Assembly: GCF_039555335.1 (NCBI RefSeq)
Contig: NC_092635.1
Span: 55,495,755 to 55,559,754 of the forward strand
DNA length: 64,000 nucleotides
Direction of reading: 5' to 3'
Origin: Amphiura filiformis
Taxonomy: Eukaryota > Echinodermata > Ophiuroidea > Amphilepidida > Amphiuridae
The notes under the pieces are model-generated. The model made no database searches. It saw only the letters and a program-made list of their open reading frames with translations, and had not been told where the DNA came from. The position numbers and the translations under genes are program-made. This document shows, piece after piece, positions 19,536 to 31,695 of this stretch; position 1 is the first letter of the stretch, and every line of letters begins with the position of its first letter.

Positions 19536-22500
19536 CCCAATAGCCACCTGAATGTGTCTGTAAGGATGTGTAAAGGTATACCAAGTGGATGAAGCAATAT
19601 CTCATCTGGCATACTCAGTGAAATCTAAGGAGTGGAGATGGAAGCGGACCACAAGATCTCAATAGCCACCTGAATGTGTGTCTGTAAGGATGTGTAAAGG
19701 TATACCAAGTGGATGAAGCAACATCTCATCTGGCATACTCAGTGAAATCTAAGGAGTGGAGATGGAAGCGGACCACAAGATCCCAATAGCCACCTGAATG
19801 TGTCTGTAAGGATGTGTAAAGGTATACCAAGTGGATGAAGCAATATCTCATCTGGCATACTCAGTGAAATCTAAGGAGTGGAGAGGGAAGCGGACCACAA
19901 GATCCCAATAGCCACCTGAATGTGTCTGTAAGGATGTGTAAAGGTATACCAAGTGGATGAAGCAATATCTCATCTGGCATACTCAGTGAAATCTAAGGAG
20001 TGGAGACGGAAGCGGACCACAAGATCCCAATAGCCACCTGAATGTGTCTGTAAGGATGTGTAAAGGTATACCAAGTGGATGAAGCAATATCTCATCTGGC
20101 ATACTCAGTGAAATCTAAGGAGTGGAGATGGAAGCGGACCGCAAGATCCCAATAGCCACCTGAATGTGTCTGTAAGGATGTGTAAAGGTATACCAAGTGG
20201 ATGAAGCAATATCTCATCTGGCATACTCAGTGAAATCTAAGGAGTGGAGATGGAAGCGGACCACAAGATCTCAATAGCCACCTGAATGTGTGTCTGTAAG
20301 GATGTGTAAAGGTATACCAAGTGGATGAAGCAACATCTCATCTGGCATACTCAGTGAAATCTAAGGAGTGGAGATGGAAGCGGACCACAAGATCCCAATA
20401 GCCACCTGAATGTGTCTCTGTAAGGATGTGTAAAGGTATACCAAGTGGATGAAGCAATATCTCATCTGGCATACTCAGTGAAATCTAAGGAGTGGAGACG
20501 GAAGCGGACCACAAGATCCCAATAGCCACCTGAATGTGTCTGTAAGGATGTGTAAAGGTATACCAAGTGGATGAAGCAATATCTCATCTGGCATACTCAG
20601 TGAAATCTAAGGAGTGGAGACGGAAGCGGACCACAAGATCCCAATAGCCACCTGAATGTGTCTGTAAGGATGTGTAAAGGTATACCAAGTGGATGAAGCA
20701 ATATCTCATCTGGCATACTCAGTGAAATCTAAGGAGTGGAGACGGAAGCGGACCACAAGATCCCAATAGCCACCTGAATGTGTCTGTAAGGATGTGTAAA
20801 GGTATACCAAGTGGATGAAGCAATATCTCATCTGGCATACTCAGTGAAATCTAAGGAGTGGAGATGGAAGCGGACCACAAGATCCCAATAGCCTCCTGAA
20901 TGTGTCTGTAAGGATGTGTAAAGGTATACCAGTGGATGAAGCAATATCTCATCTGGCATACTCAGTGAAATCTAAGGAGTGGAGACGAAGCGGACCACAA
21001 GATCCCAATAGCCACCTGAATGTGTCTGTAAGGATGTGTAAAGGTATACCAAGTGGATGAAGCAATATCTCATCTGGCATACTCAGTGAAATCTAAGGAG
21101 TGGAGATGGAAGCGGACCACAAGATCTCAATAGCCACCTGAATGTGTCTGTAAGGATGTGTAAAGGTATACCAAGTGGATGAAGCAATATCTCATCTGGC
21201 ATACTCAGTGAAATCTAAGGAGTGGAGATGGAAGCGGACCACAAGATCTCAATAGCCACCTGAATGTGTGTCTGTAAGGATGTGTAAAGGTATACCAAGT
21301 GGATGAAGCAATATCTCATCTGCCATACACAGTGAAATCTAAGGAGTGGAGATGGAAGCGGACCACAAGATCCCAATAGCCACCTGAATGTGTCTGTAAG
21401 GATGTGTAAAGGTATACTAAGTGGATGAAGCAATATCTCATCTGGCATACTCAGTGAAATCTAAGGAGTGGAGATGGAAGCGGACCACAAGATCCCAATA
21501 GCCACCTGAATGTGTCTGTAAGGATGTGTAAAGGTATACCAAGTGGATGAAGCAATATCTCATCTGGCATACTCAGTGAAATCTAAGGAGTGGAGATGGA
21601 AGCGGACCACAAGATCCCAATAGCCTCCTGAATGTGTCTGTAAGGATGTGTAAAGGTATACCAAGTGGATGAAGCAATATCTCATCTGGCATACTCAGTG
21701 AAATCTAAGGAGTGGAGACGAAGCGGACCACAAGATCCCAATAGCCACCTGAATGTGTCTGTAAGGATGTGTAAAGGTATACCAAGTGGATGAAGCAATA
21801 TCTCATCTGGCATACTCAGTGAAATCTAAGGAGTGGAGATGGAAGCGGACCACAAGATCTCAATAGCCACCTGAATGTGTCTGTAAGGATGTGTAAAGGT
21901 ATACCAAGTGGATGAAGCAATATCTCATCTGGCATACTCAGTGAAATCTAAGGAGTGGAGATGGAAGCGGACCACAAGATCTCAATAGCCACCTGAATGT
22001 GTGTCTGTAAGGATGTGTAAAGGTATACCAAGTGGATGAAGCAATATCTCATCTGCCATACACAGTGAAATCTAAGGAGTGGAGATGGAAGCGGACCACA
22101 AGATCCCAATAGCCACCTGAATGTGTCTGTAAGGATGTGTAAAGGTATACTAAGTGGATGAAGCAATATCTCATCTGGCATACTCAGTGAAATCTAAGGA
22201 GTGGAGATGGAAGCGGACCACAAGATCCCAATAGCCACCTGAATGTGTGTCTGTAAGGATGTGTAAAGGTATACCAAGTGGGTGAAGCAATATCTCATCT
22301 GGCATACTCAGTGAAATCTAAGGAGTGGAGATGGAAGCGGTCCACAAGCTCCCAACAGTCACCTGAATGTGTCTGTAAGGATGTGTAAAGGTATACCAAG
22401 TGGATGAAGCAATATCTCATCTGGCATACTCAGTGAAATCTAAGGAGTGGAGATGGAAGCGGACCACAAGATCCCAATAGCCACCTGAATGTGTCTGTAA

Positions 22501-25500
22501 GGATGTGTAAAGGTATACCAAGTGGATGAAGCAATATCTCATCTGACATACTCAGTGAAATCTAAGGAGTGGAGATGGAAGCGGACCACAAGATCCCAAT
22601 AGCCACCTGAATGTGTCTGTAAGGATGTGTAAAGGTATACCAAGTGGATGAAGCAACATCTCATCTGGCATACTCAGTGAAATCTAAGGAGTGGAGATGG
22701 AAGCGGACCACAAGATCCCAATAGCCACCTGAATGTGTGTCTGTAAGGATGTGTAAAGGTATACCAAGTGGATGAAGCAACATCTCATCTGGCATACTCA
22801 GTGAAATCTAAGGAGTGGAGACGGAAGCGGACCACAAGATCTCAATAGCCACCTGAATGTGTGTCTGTAAGGATGTGTAAAGGTATACCAAGTGGATGAA
22901 GCAATATCTCATCTGGCATACTCAGTGAAATCTAAGGAGTGGAGATGGAAGCGGACCACAAGATCCCAATAGCCACCTGAATGTGTCTGTAAGGATGTGT
23001 AAAGGTATACCAAGTGGATGAAGCAATATCTCATCTGGCATACTCAGTGAAATCTAAGGAGTGGAGATGGAAGCGGACCACAAGATCTCAATAGCCACCT
23101 GAATGTGTGTCTGTAAGGATGTGTAAAGGTATACCAAGTGGATGAAGCAATATCTCATCTGGCATACTCAGTGAAATCTAAGGAGTGGAGACGGAAGCGG
23201 ACCACAAGATCCCAATAGCCACCTGAATGTGTCTGTAAGGATGTGTAAAGGTATACCAAGTGGATGAAGCAATATCTCATCTGGCATACTCAGTGAAATC
23301 TAAGGAGTGGAGACGGAAGCGCACCACAAGATCTCAATAGCCACCTGAATGTGTGTCTGTAAGGATGTGTAAAGGTATACCAAGTGGATGAAGCAATATC
23401 TCATCTGGCATACTCAGTGAAATCTAAGGAGTGGAGATGGAAGCGGACCACAAGATCCCAATAGCCTCCTGAATGTGTCTGTAAGGATGTGTAAAGGTAT
23501 ACCAAGTGGATGAAGCAATATCTCATCTGGCATACTCAGTGAAATCTAAGGAGTGGAGACGGAAGCGGACCACAAGATCCCAATAGCCACCTGAATGTGT
23601 CTGTAAGGATGTGTAAAGGTATACCAAGTGGATGAAGCAATATCTCATCTGGCATACTCAGTGAAATCTAAGGAGTGGAGATGGAAGCGGACCACAAGAT
23701 CTCAATAGCCACCTGAATGTGTCTGTAAGGATGTGTAAAGGTATACCAAGTGGATGAAGCAATATCTCATCTGGCATACTCAGTGAAATCTAAGGAGTGG
23801 AGATGGAAGCGGACCACAAGATCTCAATAGCCACCTGAATGTGTGTCTGTAAGGATGTGTAAAGGTATACCAAGTGGATGAAGCAATATCTCATCTGCCA
23901 TACACAGTGAAATCTAAGGAGTGGAGATGGAAGCGGACCACAAGATCCCAATAGCCACCTGAATGTGTGTCTGTAAGGATGTGTAAAGGTATACCAAGTG
24001 GATGAAGCAATATCTCATCTGGCATACTCAGTGAAATCTAAGGAGTGGAGATGGAAGCGGACCACAAGATCCCAACAGTCACCTGAATGTGTCTGTAAGG
24101 ATGTGTAAAGGTATACCAAGTGGATGAAGCAATATCTCATCTGGCATACTCAGTGAAATCTAAGGAGTGGAGATGGAAGCGGACCACAAGATCCCAATAG
24201 CCACCTGAATGTGTCTGTAAGGATGTGTAAAGGTATACCAAGTGGATGAAGCAATATCTCATCTGACATACTCAGTGAAATCTAAGGAGTGGAGATGGAA
24301 GCGGACCACAAGATCCCAATAGCCACCTGAATGTGTCTGTAAGGATGTGTAAAGGTATACCAAGTGGATGAAGCAACATCTCATCTGGCATACTCAGTGA
24401 AATCTAAGGAGTGGAGATGGAAGCGGACCACAAGATCCCAATAGCCACCTGAATGTGTGTCTGTAAGGATGTGTAAAGGTATACCAAGTGGATGAAGCAA
24501 CATCTCATCTGGCATACTCAGTGAAATCTAAGGAGTGGAGACGGAAGCGGACCACAAGATCTCAATAGCCACCTGAATGTGTGTCTGTAAGGATGTGTAA
24601 AGGTATACCAAGTGGATGAAGCAATATCTCATCTGGCATACTCAGTGAAATCTAAGGAGTGGAGATGGAAGCGGACCACAAGATCCCAATAGCCACCTGA
24701 ATGTGTCTGTAAGGATGTGTAAAGGTATACCAAGTGGATGAAGCAATATCTCATCTGGCATACTCAGTGAAATCTAAGGAGTGGAGATGGAAGCGGACCA
24801 CAAGATCTCAATAGCCACCTGAATGTGTGTCTGTAAGGATGTGTAAAGGTATACCAAGTGGATGAAGCAATATCTCATCTGGCATACTCAGTGAAATCTA
24901 AGGAGTGGAGACGGAAGCGGACCACAAGATCCCAATAGCCACCTGAATGTGTCTGTAAGGATGTGTAAAGGTATACCAAGTGGATGAAGCAATATCTCAT
25001 CTGGCATACTCAGTGAAATCTAAGGAGTGGAGACGGAAGCGCACCACAAGATCTCAATAGCCACCTGAATGTGTGTCTGTAAGGATGTGTAAAGGTATAC
25101 CAAGTGGATGAAGCAATATCTCATCTGGCATACTCAGTGAAATCTAAGGAGTGGAGATGGAAGCGGACCACAAGATCCCAATAGCCACCTGAATGTGTCT
25201 GTAAGGATGTGTAAAGGTATACCAAGTGGATGAAGCAATATCTCATCTGGCAAACTTAGTGAAATCTAAGGAGTGGAGATGGAAGCGGACCACAAGATCT
25301 CAATAGCCACCTGAATGTGTGTCTGTAAGGATGTGTAAAGGTATACCAAGTGGATGAAGCAATATCTCATCTGGCATACTCAGTGAAATCTAAGGAGTGG
25401 AGATGGAAGCGGACCACAAGATCCCAATAGCCACCTGAATGTGTCTGTAAGGATGTGTAAAGGTATACCAAGTGGATGAAGCAATATCTCATCTGGCATA

Positions 25501-26262
25501 CTCAGTGAAATCTAAGGAGTGGAGACGGAAGCGGACCACAAGATCCCAATAGCCACCTGAATGTGTCTGTAAGGATGTGTAAAGGTATACCAAGTGGATG
25601 AAGCAATATCTCATCTGGCAAACTTAGTGAAATCTAAGGAGTGGAGATGGAAGCGGACCACAAGATCTCAATAGCCACCTGAATGTGTGTCTGTAAGGAT
25701 GTGTAAAGGTATACCAAGTGGATGAAGCAATATCTCATCTGGCATACTCAGTGAAATCTAAGGAGTGGAGATGGAAGCGGACCACAAGATCCCAATAGCC
25801 ACCTGAATGTGTCTGTAAGGATGTGTAAAGGTATACCAAGTGGATGAAGCAATATCTCATCTGGCATACTCAGTGAAATCTAAGGAGTGGAGATGGAAGC
25901 GGACCACAAGATCTCAATAGCCACCTGAATGTGTGTCTGTAAGGATGTGTAAAGGTATACCAAGTGGATGAAGCAATATCTCATCTGGCATACTCAGTGA
26001 AATCTAAGGAGTGGAGACGGAAGCGGACCACAAGATCCCAATAGCCACCTGAATGTGTCTGTAAGGATGTGTAAAGGTATACCAAGTGGATGAAGCAATA
26101 TCTCATCTGGCAAACTTAGTGAAATCTAAGGAGTGGAGATGGAAGCGGACCACAAGATCCCAATAGCCACCTGAATGTGTCTGTAAGGATGTGTAAAGGT
26201 ATACCAAGTGGATGAAGCAATATCTCATCTGGCATACACAGTGAAATCTAAGGAGTGGAGCA
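19475..26262. repeat. 122-bp satellite array, about 55 units
   Basis: The unit is 122 bp, or 124 bp when GTGTCTG gains an extra TG. It contains 'ggtataccaagtggatgaag', 'tctcatctggcatactcagt' and 'gaagcggaccacaagatcc'. Unit 1 is the end of the hAT fragment and has 'ggcaaacttagtgaaatcta', a variant that recurs in several units between about 25.25 and 26.13 kb. Marker variants show higher-order structure. 'catctgccatacacag' and 'ggtatactaag' recur about 733 bp apart (21.3 and 22.05 kb). A longer block repeats about 1.72 kb apart (22.54/24.26 kb and 23.33/25.04 kb). No unit codes for protein along its length because stops occur in all plus-strand frames. Confidence 0.97.
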
Positions 26263-27180
26263 GTCAGCAAATCATTACAAGATAATATGCTGGTTATAAA
26301 ACCTTTGCAAGTCCTTGGTAGTTCTCTATTTCACTTTGGCGCACACTGTGAAATCTGAGGTGTAGCAATCGGCAAATCATTACCAGATAATTTGCTGGTT
26401 ATATAGACCTTTGCAAGTCCTTGGTAGTTCTCTAATTCACTTTGGCACACACTGTGAAATTTGGGGAGTGTATCAATCAGCAAATCATTAGCAGATATAT
26501 GCTGGTTATATAGGCCTTTGCAAGTCCTTTGTAGTTCTCTATTTCACTTTGGTGCACACTGTGAAATCTGAGGTGTAGCAATCGGCAAATCATTTCCAGA
26601 TAATTTGCTGGTTATATAGACCTTTGCAAGTCCTTGGTAGTTCTCTATTTCACTTTGGTGCACACTGTGAAATCTGAGGTGTAGCAATCAGCAAATCATT
26701 ACCAGATAATTTGCTGGTTATATAGACCTTTGCAAGTCCTTGGTAGTTCTCTATTTCACTTTGGTGCACACTGTGAAATCTGAGGTGTAGCAATCAGCAA
26801 ATCATTAGCAGATAATTTGCTGGTTATATAGACCTTTGCAAGTCCTTGGTAGTTCTCTATTTCACTTTGGCGCATACTGTGAAATCTGAGGTGTAGCAAT
26901 CGGCAAATCATTAGCAGATATATGCTGGTTATATAGACCTTTGCAAGTCCTTGGTAGTTCTCTATTTCACTTTGGCGCACACTGTGAAATCTGAGGTGTA
27001 GCAATCAGCAAGTCATTAGCAGATATATGCTGGTTATATAGACCTTTGCAAGTCCTTTGTAGTTCTCTATTTCACTTTGGCGCACACTGTGAAATCTGAG
27101 GTGTAGCAATCAGCAAATCATTACCAGATAATTTGCTGGTGATATAGTCCTCTGCAAGTCCTTGCTATTTCACTTTGACA
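26263..27180. repeat. 106-bp satellite array, about 8.5 units
   Basis: The unit has 'tcggcaaatcattaccagat', 'tttgcaagtccttggtagtt' and 'cactgtgaaatctgaggtgt'. It begins exactly where the 122-bp array stops ('aaggagtggag' then 'cagtcagcaaatc'). The 'gtgaaatct-aggag/tgt' box is shared between both arrays, which suggests a common ancestor. Related single units are at 29.40-29.70 kb. Confidence 0.95.
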
Positions 27181-27185
27181 AGGGT

Positions 27186-29124
27186 ATATGGGCAATTCCA
27201 AGCGTTGCGGAATGATGCAAACTGCCTTTGTACGAATTTCTTTTTGATGCAGCAGCCAAATATGTATTAACAGCACAAGGTGAATAGCATAATGATAAAG
27301 TATTTTTGATTAGTGAATGATTAAGGTAGGAGAAACTTTTCCAAACCACACTAATTTCCTAATTTGCATATGCAAAAGTTTCAAGCGCTATGGAATGATG
27401 CACGGGACCAGTATTTTTGCACTAAAACATTTTAGACAAACTCTCTGAGTTTAGTAATCTGAGATATTAAATTTGCCTCTTAATCTAAAGCTTAGGATGT
27501 AAACTGACAATTGTCAGTATCGATTTAAAAAAAAATTTGGGCATCGTCTCTTTATGCCAAATTTTCCGACACTAGGTCACGCTATGGAATGATGCAAGGA
27601 GCGCTATGGAATGATGCTGTGTGTAAAATCCATAGAAAATGAAAAGCAGTCCATGTTTGAAAATAAAAATAAATAGATCAATAAATTTGAGTAAATTGTG
27701 TTTTATATACTTGGCTACTTATGTTAGCTGACAAATATCAATATTTATCCAAAAATATTTATCACCGATTTTTTTAAATCAGATAACTTGTGTTGCATGG
27801 TCACATTTTGAAACTAAAATTATGTCAACATTTTGCTAGTCTAAAATTCTTGGAAGTGAAATTTAGCACTGGGTGTTAGCCATAGGATGTAACATAACAA
27901 CTATCACCATCTATCAAGAAATAATCATCACTGTTTTTATTTTATCGTAAATTTAAAGAAAAAATCCTTGCAATCCATGAATCCTTATGGCGTTGCGGAA
28001 TGATGCAGGGGGTTTTGTGGAGTTATGTCACTTACAATGGTTCAGGCAATGCTGAAACATCAATTCCTGTAAAGATAATTCTGTGCAATGCATTTCAGAA
28101 AGTTCTAACCAAAAATTGTGAATATTTTTTTTCAAACGGGCACATTATGAATTATGCATCATTCCGCAACGTTGCGGAATGATGCAACTTTAATTGGTCG
28201 TTACCGCCGCAAATTAGACTTTTTGAAAATTATTTTTGGGTCATTGGATAGGGATGAATAAATTTGCTTTGCATTCTAGTTTCAATGAAAATCAACCTTA
28301 TTTTTTCTTATAATTGGCAGTCAAGTTAGCTCAATCGATAAGGCGTTCGACTATGGTGCGAGAGGTTGCGAGTTTGAACCCTGGTGGTGCCTAGTATGCT
28401 CTCGTGGAAAATTGAGTTAGCTTGAAATTCCCTTGGACAAGGAACTCACTGCTAATTTGTCTCGTTGTAACCCGTACGAAACTCGGGGAGCTGATCCTGG
28501 TTGCGATGGTTATTTGTGGAATGTCTAGGTGTGCGCTCTTGAAGCAGCAAAGTCCCTGAATTGTTGTTTAATGGTTTATGGAATGATGTGGGGCCATAGT
28601 GGTCAGCGACAACCTGTTAAGTGTGCTGAGGCTTGTGGATCAATGTCTAGGCGTTGTGCCTGTGCGTAGCGCACTATAAATCACTGCGCTTTTTTTTTTT
28701 TTTTATTATATTTTTATAAATTGCAGTGGTAATAAATGATACTTTTATGCTATGGAATGATGCTTTTAATCGTAAAATTGGTACTCAAACAATGCTGACG
28801 GCTACACATTATAAAATTTGAAAATTTCTGGTGTTTATATTTTGAGCTACTTATAAACTTTATATTCACATGCATAATTTGTTTCCAAAATTTTACAGTA
28901 CAGAGCAGTTGCTGTGTTTTTAGTTTTGCTGCTTTTACCAGTCAAGAATATGCAAATTTATGCAAATTAGGATGTTTTTCTAACAATGGACACCATTTCC
29001 TCCTAAAAAAGTACGCTTTTCAGAAAATATAGCTTTTTAGCTACAATATGAGACCAAAATCACATACTTGACTTGATTTTTAAATTTTGACAATTTGGGC
29101 GAGGTTGCTTGGAATTGACCATAT
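27186..29124. mobile_element. 1.94-kb DNA transposon with ATATGGNCAATTCCAAGC ends
   Basis: The left end is ATATGGGCAATTCCAAGC and the right end, reversed, ATATGGTCAATTCCAAGC. The paralogous segment at 29710-29745 ('cactttgacagtggcatagaagccaatt') lacks the insertion, confirming it. Inside, variants of GCGTTGCGGAATGATGCA recur at about 27203, 27390, 27580, 27600, 27990, 28155-28186 (palindromic), 28567 and 28750. No transposase ORF was found. A tRNA-derived SINE is nested at 28320-28706. The superfamily is unassigned. Confidence 0.75.
28320..28706 (+). mobile_element. tRNA-derived SINE
   Basis: The head resembles a tRNA: the A-box region 'ttagctcaatcgataaggcg' (28326-28345) and the B-box region 'gcgagtttgaaccctgg' (28368-28384), about 23 bp apart, which is the layout of an RNA polymerase III promoter. 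A tRNA-unrelated body follows (about 28390-28680), then a T-run at about 28690. It lies within the transposon at 27186-29124 and interrupts it. A T-tail rather than an A-tail suggests that the partner LINE recognises the body end 'cactataaatcactgcgct'. Confidence 0.8.
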
Positions 29125-30055
29125 CTGAAAGAAGCCAACTATTACTCAAATTCCCTGTTGTTCGCAAAATCCCAGCAAACTGCACTATAGTCCATCTGTA
29201 TTCCTGGAGTCGGTAAAGTCACAGAAAAGATCAATTCTTACACAGACGCATAGCCAAAATATTGAATACGGACCAGCAAAAAGCCAACAGAGTTTAATAT
29301 TAACACACCATATGCCGTGTTGGAGTGAGAGAAACTTGTCCCAGCAAGGTCTCATCTGGCATACACTGTACAATCTGAGGAGTGGAGAGGGAAGTACATC
29401 AAGGGTGTTGCAATCAGCAAATCCTTACCAGATAATATGCTGGTGATATGTCGGTATGCTACACAAAATTCTTATGCATCATAGATTTGTTTATGCAGTA
29501 CTTGGAAGTACATCAAGGGTGTAGCAATCAGCAAATCCTTACCAGATAATATGCTGGTGATATGTCGGTATGCTACACAAAATTCTTATGCATCATAGAT
29601 TTGTTTATGCAGTACTTGGAAGAACATCAAGGGTGTAGCAATCAGCAAATCCTTACCAGATAATATGCTGGTGATACAGACCTTCGCAGGTCCTTGGTAG
29701 TGATCTATTTCACTTTGACAGTGGCATAGAAGCCAATTGTTACTCAAATTCCCTGTTGTTTGCAAAATCCCAGCAAACTGCACTATAGTCCATCTGTATT
29801 CCTGGAGTCGGTAAAGTCACAGAAAAGATCAATTCTTACACAGACGCATAGCCAAAATATTGAATACGGACCAGCAAAAAGCCAACAGAGTTTAATATTA
29901 ACACACCATATGCCGTGTTGGAGTGAGATAAACTTGTCCCAGCAAGGTCTAATCTGGCATACACTGTACAATCTGAGGAGTGGAGAGGGAAGTACATCAA
30001 GGGTGTTGCAATCAGCAAATCCTTACCAGATAATATGCTGGTGATATGTCAGTTT
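29125..30055. repeat. Segmental duplication of a 320-bp block with tandem 115-bp units between
   Basis: About 29128-29450 and 29730-30052 are near-identical ('cattgtactcaaattccctg', 'acagacgcatagccaaaata', 'tggagtgagagaaacttgtc'). Between them at about 29400-29720 are tandem units holding 'aatccttaccagataatatg' and 'gcatcatagatttgtttatg'. The block also contains 'tctcatctggcatacactgt', related to the 122-bp satellite, so it may resemble the source locus. The open frame across it (29760-30044) repeats in both copies, but I recognise no family. Confidence 0.85.
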
Positions 30056-30057
30056 GC

Positions 30058-30450
30058 TACACAAAATTCTTAAGAATCATAGATTTGTTTATGTAACAAG
30101 AAAGAGGAACTCTGTCCTTACTGAATGGCCAGAAATCACCAAGTAGCAGTATAGGTACCTAAGAAATAGGGAAAAAAGCACACAAGATCAACAAAACAAT
30201 AACTATACTGATGAGACATGGATACCACTTCAAAAGTGTAGCTGTCAGTTCAGACCCACTGTGGTTCAGACCCAGACCTACAAAACATGTGCATCATCAG
30301 TACGCTACACAAAATTCTCAAGAAGCATAAATTTGTTTATGCAACAAGAAAGAGGAACTTGGCCCTTATTGACAGCCAGAAATCACAGATTGGCAGCATA
30401 GGTACCTAAGAAATAGGAAATAATTCAGATCAACAAAACATTTGCTGCTC
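30058..30450 (+). pseudogene. DDE transposase fragments with TDETW motif, two partial copies
   Basis: The frame near 30085 reads RFVYVTRKRNSVLTEWPEIT, one stop, then QYRYLRNREKSTQ and NNNYTDETWIPLQKC, matching the DDE core of the family seen at 8945-9335, with Asp-Glu intact in TDETW. A second partial copy starts at about 30300 ('tacgctacacaaaattctca') and ends by 30440 without the DETW part. Similarity to 8.9-9.1 kb covers both the coding and preceding bases ('acactacataaaattcttta'). Confidence 0.6.
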
Positions 30451-30471
30451 ATGTGTTACTTATGAAATCAA

Positions 30472-30626
30472 GTCACATTGGAACTTGAAGTGCCAGAAGT
30501 ACTCACAAGAAATTGGGTGTCTGGAAATGCTCAGGTACAAATCAGTGCAGATTTTATAATTATAGGAGCCATGCTATACAGAACAGGACATTTCACCACA
30601 ATTGTGAAGAAACCTGACAATACCTG
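30472..30626 (+). pseudogene. Peptidase-like exon, copy 1
   Basis: An open exon-sized block ending in CTG|GTAAGATTAG, a good splice donor. It reads EVPEVLTRNWVSGNAQVQIS, ADFIIIGAMLYRTGHFTTIV, KKPDNTW. The 'gaiiYh.gHFt.iv....tWy' pattern resembles the catalytic His region of ubiquitin-hydrolase or Ulp-type peptidases found in repeat-encoded proteins; the His in GHF would be the catalytic candidate. It has a 6-base in-frame insertion compared with copy 2. No upstream exon with the Cys box is identified. Confidence 0.5.
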
Positions 30627-31082
30627 GTAAGATTAGCTATCATAAATAAACATAATTTTTCACCAGGTTCGCCGTCGCAAATAATAAAGGAGACAAGTAG
30701 AAAAAGTGATCCCGTCTGGGAATCGAAACCCAGGACCTAATATAATTCCCGTCGATCATGCCACTTTTTTTCCCAATGTATTAGCTATCATGCCTGTGTG
30801 TATAAAATTCTTATAAATATATATACAGGTTGTAACCAAAAATTTATAAAATAGTATTAAGCAAACATGTCACTTATTGATTTTATTGCATTTTACTTAG
30901 TCGTCAAGGTTATTGAGCTACTACATAAGCTTTGTTTCAAGCGAAGATATTCTCTGACCACCAACAACATTAAGTTCTCATTACCCACCTGTAATAAGGC
31001 ACCTTCATACAAAATACATAATTATTTTCATGATTGTTTGTTAAAAACTATTTTGTTGCTCATGTGTTACTTATGAAATCAG

Positions 31083-31231
31083 GTCACAGTGGAAGTGCCA
31101 GATGCACTGACAAGGAATTGGGTTACTGGAAATGATCTGATTCAAATCTGTACAGATTTCATCATCATAGGCGCCATACTCTACAGAGCGGGACATTTTA
31201 TCACAATTGTGAAGAAAACTGACAATACCTG
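31083..31231 (+). pseudogene. Peptidase-like exon, copy 2 (intact frame)
   Basis: Starts after TCAG and ends before GTAAGATTAG, so both splice signals are present around an open 149-bp exon. It reads VTVEVPDALTRNWVTGND, then FIIIGAILYRAGHFITIVKK. The flanking intron sequence ('attagctacatgtatcatgc', 'aagcgaagatattctctgac') is shared with copy 3, so exon and intron were duplicated as a unit of about 460 bp. The family is inferred only from the LYRxGHF motif. Confidence 0.5.
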
Positions 31232-31548
31232 GTAAGATTAGCTACATGTATCATGCCTGGGTGTATAAAATTCTTATATACAGGTTGTAACAAGAAAATA
31301 GTGTTAGGCAACCATGTCACTTATTGACTGTATTGAATTCTACTTAGTCGTCAAGGTAATTGAGCTACTACATAAGCTTTGTTTCAATAAAATCAGTGGT
31401 CTACAAGCGAAGATAGTCTCTGACCACCAACAACATTAAGTTCTCATTACCCACCTGTAATAAGGCACCTTCATACAAAATACATAATTATTTTCATGAT
31501 TGTTTTAAAAATACTCTTTTGTTGCTCATGTGATACTTATGAAATCAG

Positions 31549-31695
31549 GTCACAGTGGAAGTGCCAGATGCACTGACAAGGAATTGGATCACTGGAAATG
31601 CTCTGATTCAAATCTGTACATTTCATCATCATAGGCGCCATACTCTACAGAGCGGGACATTTTATCACAATTGTGAAGAAAACTGACAATACCTG
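31549..31695 (+). pseudogene. Peptidase-like exon, copy 3 (frameshifted)
   Basis: Nearly identical to copy 2, with the same acceptor and donor, but two bases are missing in 'atctgtacatttcatcatc' (copy 2 has 'tgtacagatttc'), which breaks the frame before the GHF motif. A truncated copy 4 starts at 32006 and ends at about 32061, without the GHF part. Confidence 0.55.

Noticed and set aside
21215..22181. Two identical 77-codon minus-strand frames
   Set aside because: They lie wholly in the 122-bp satellite and merely reflect the 733-bp higher-order repeat.
19475..26262. CRISPR-like regular spacing
   Set aside because: Units are 122 bp of continuous repeat without unique spacers, in clear animal DNA, with no cas genes.
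30700..30775. Possible tRNA gene on the minus strand (GGTTTCGATTCCC word)
   Set aside because: Only a B-box-like word is present. I could not find an A box or a cloverleaf, so it is at most a SINE fragment.
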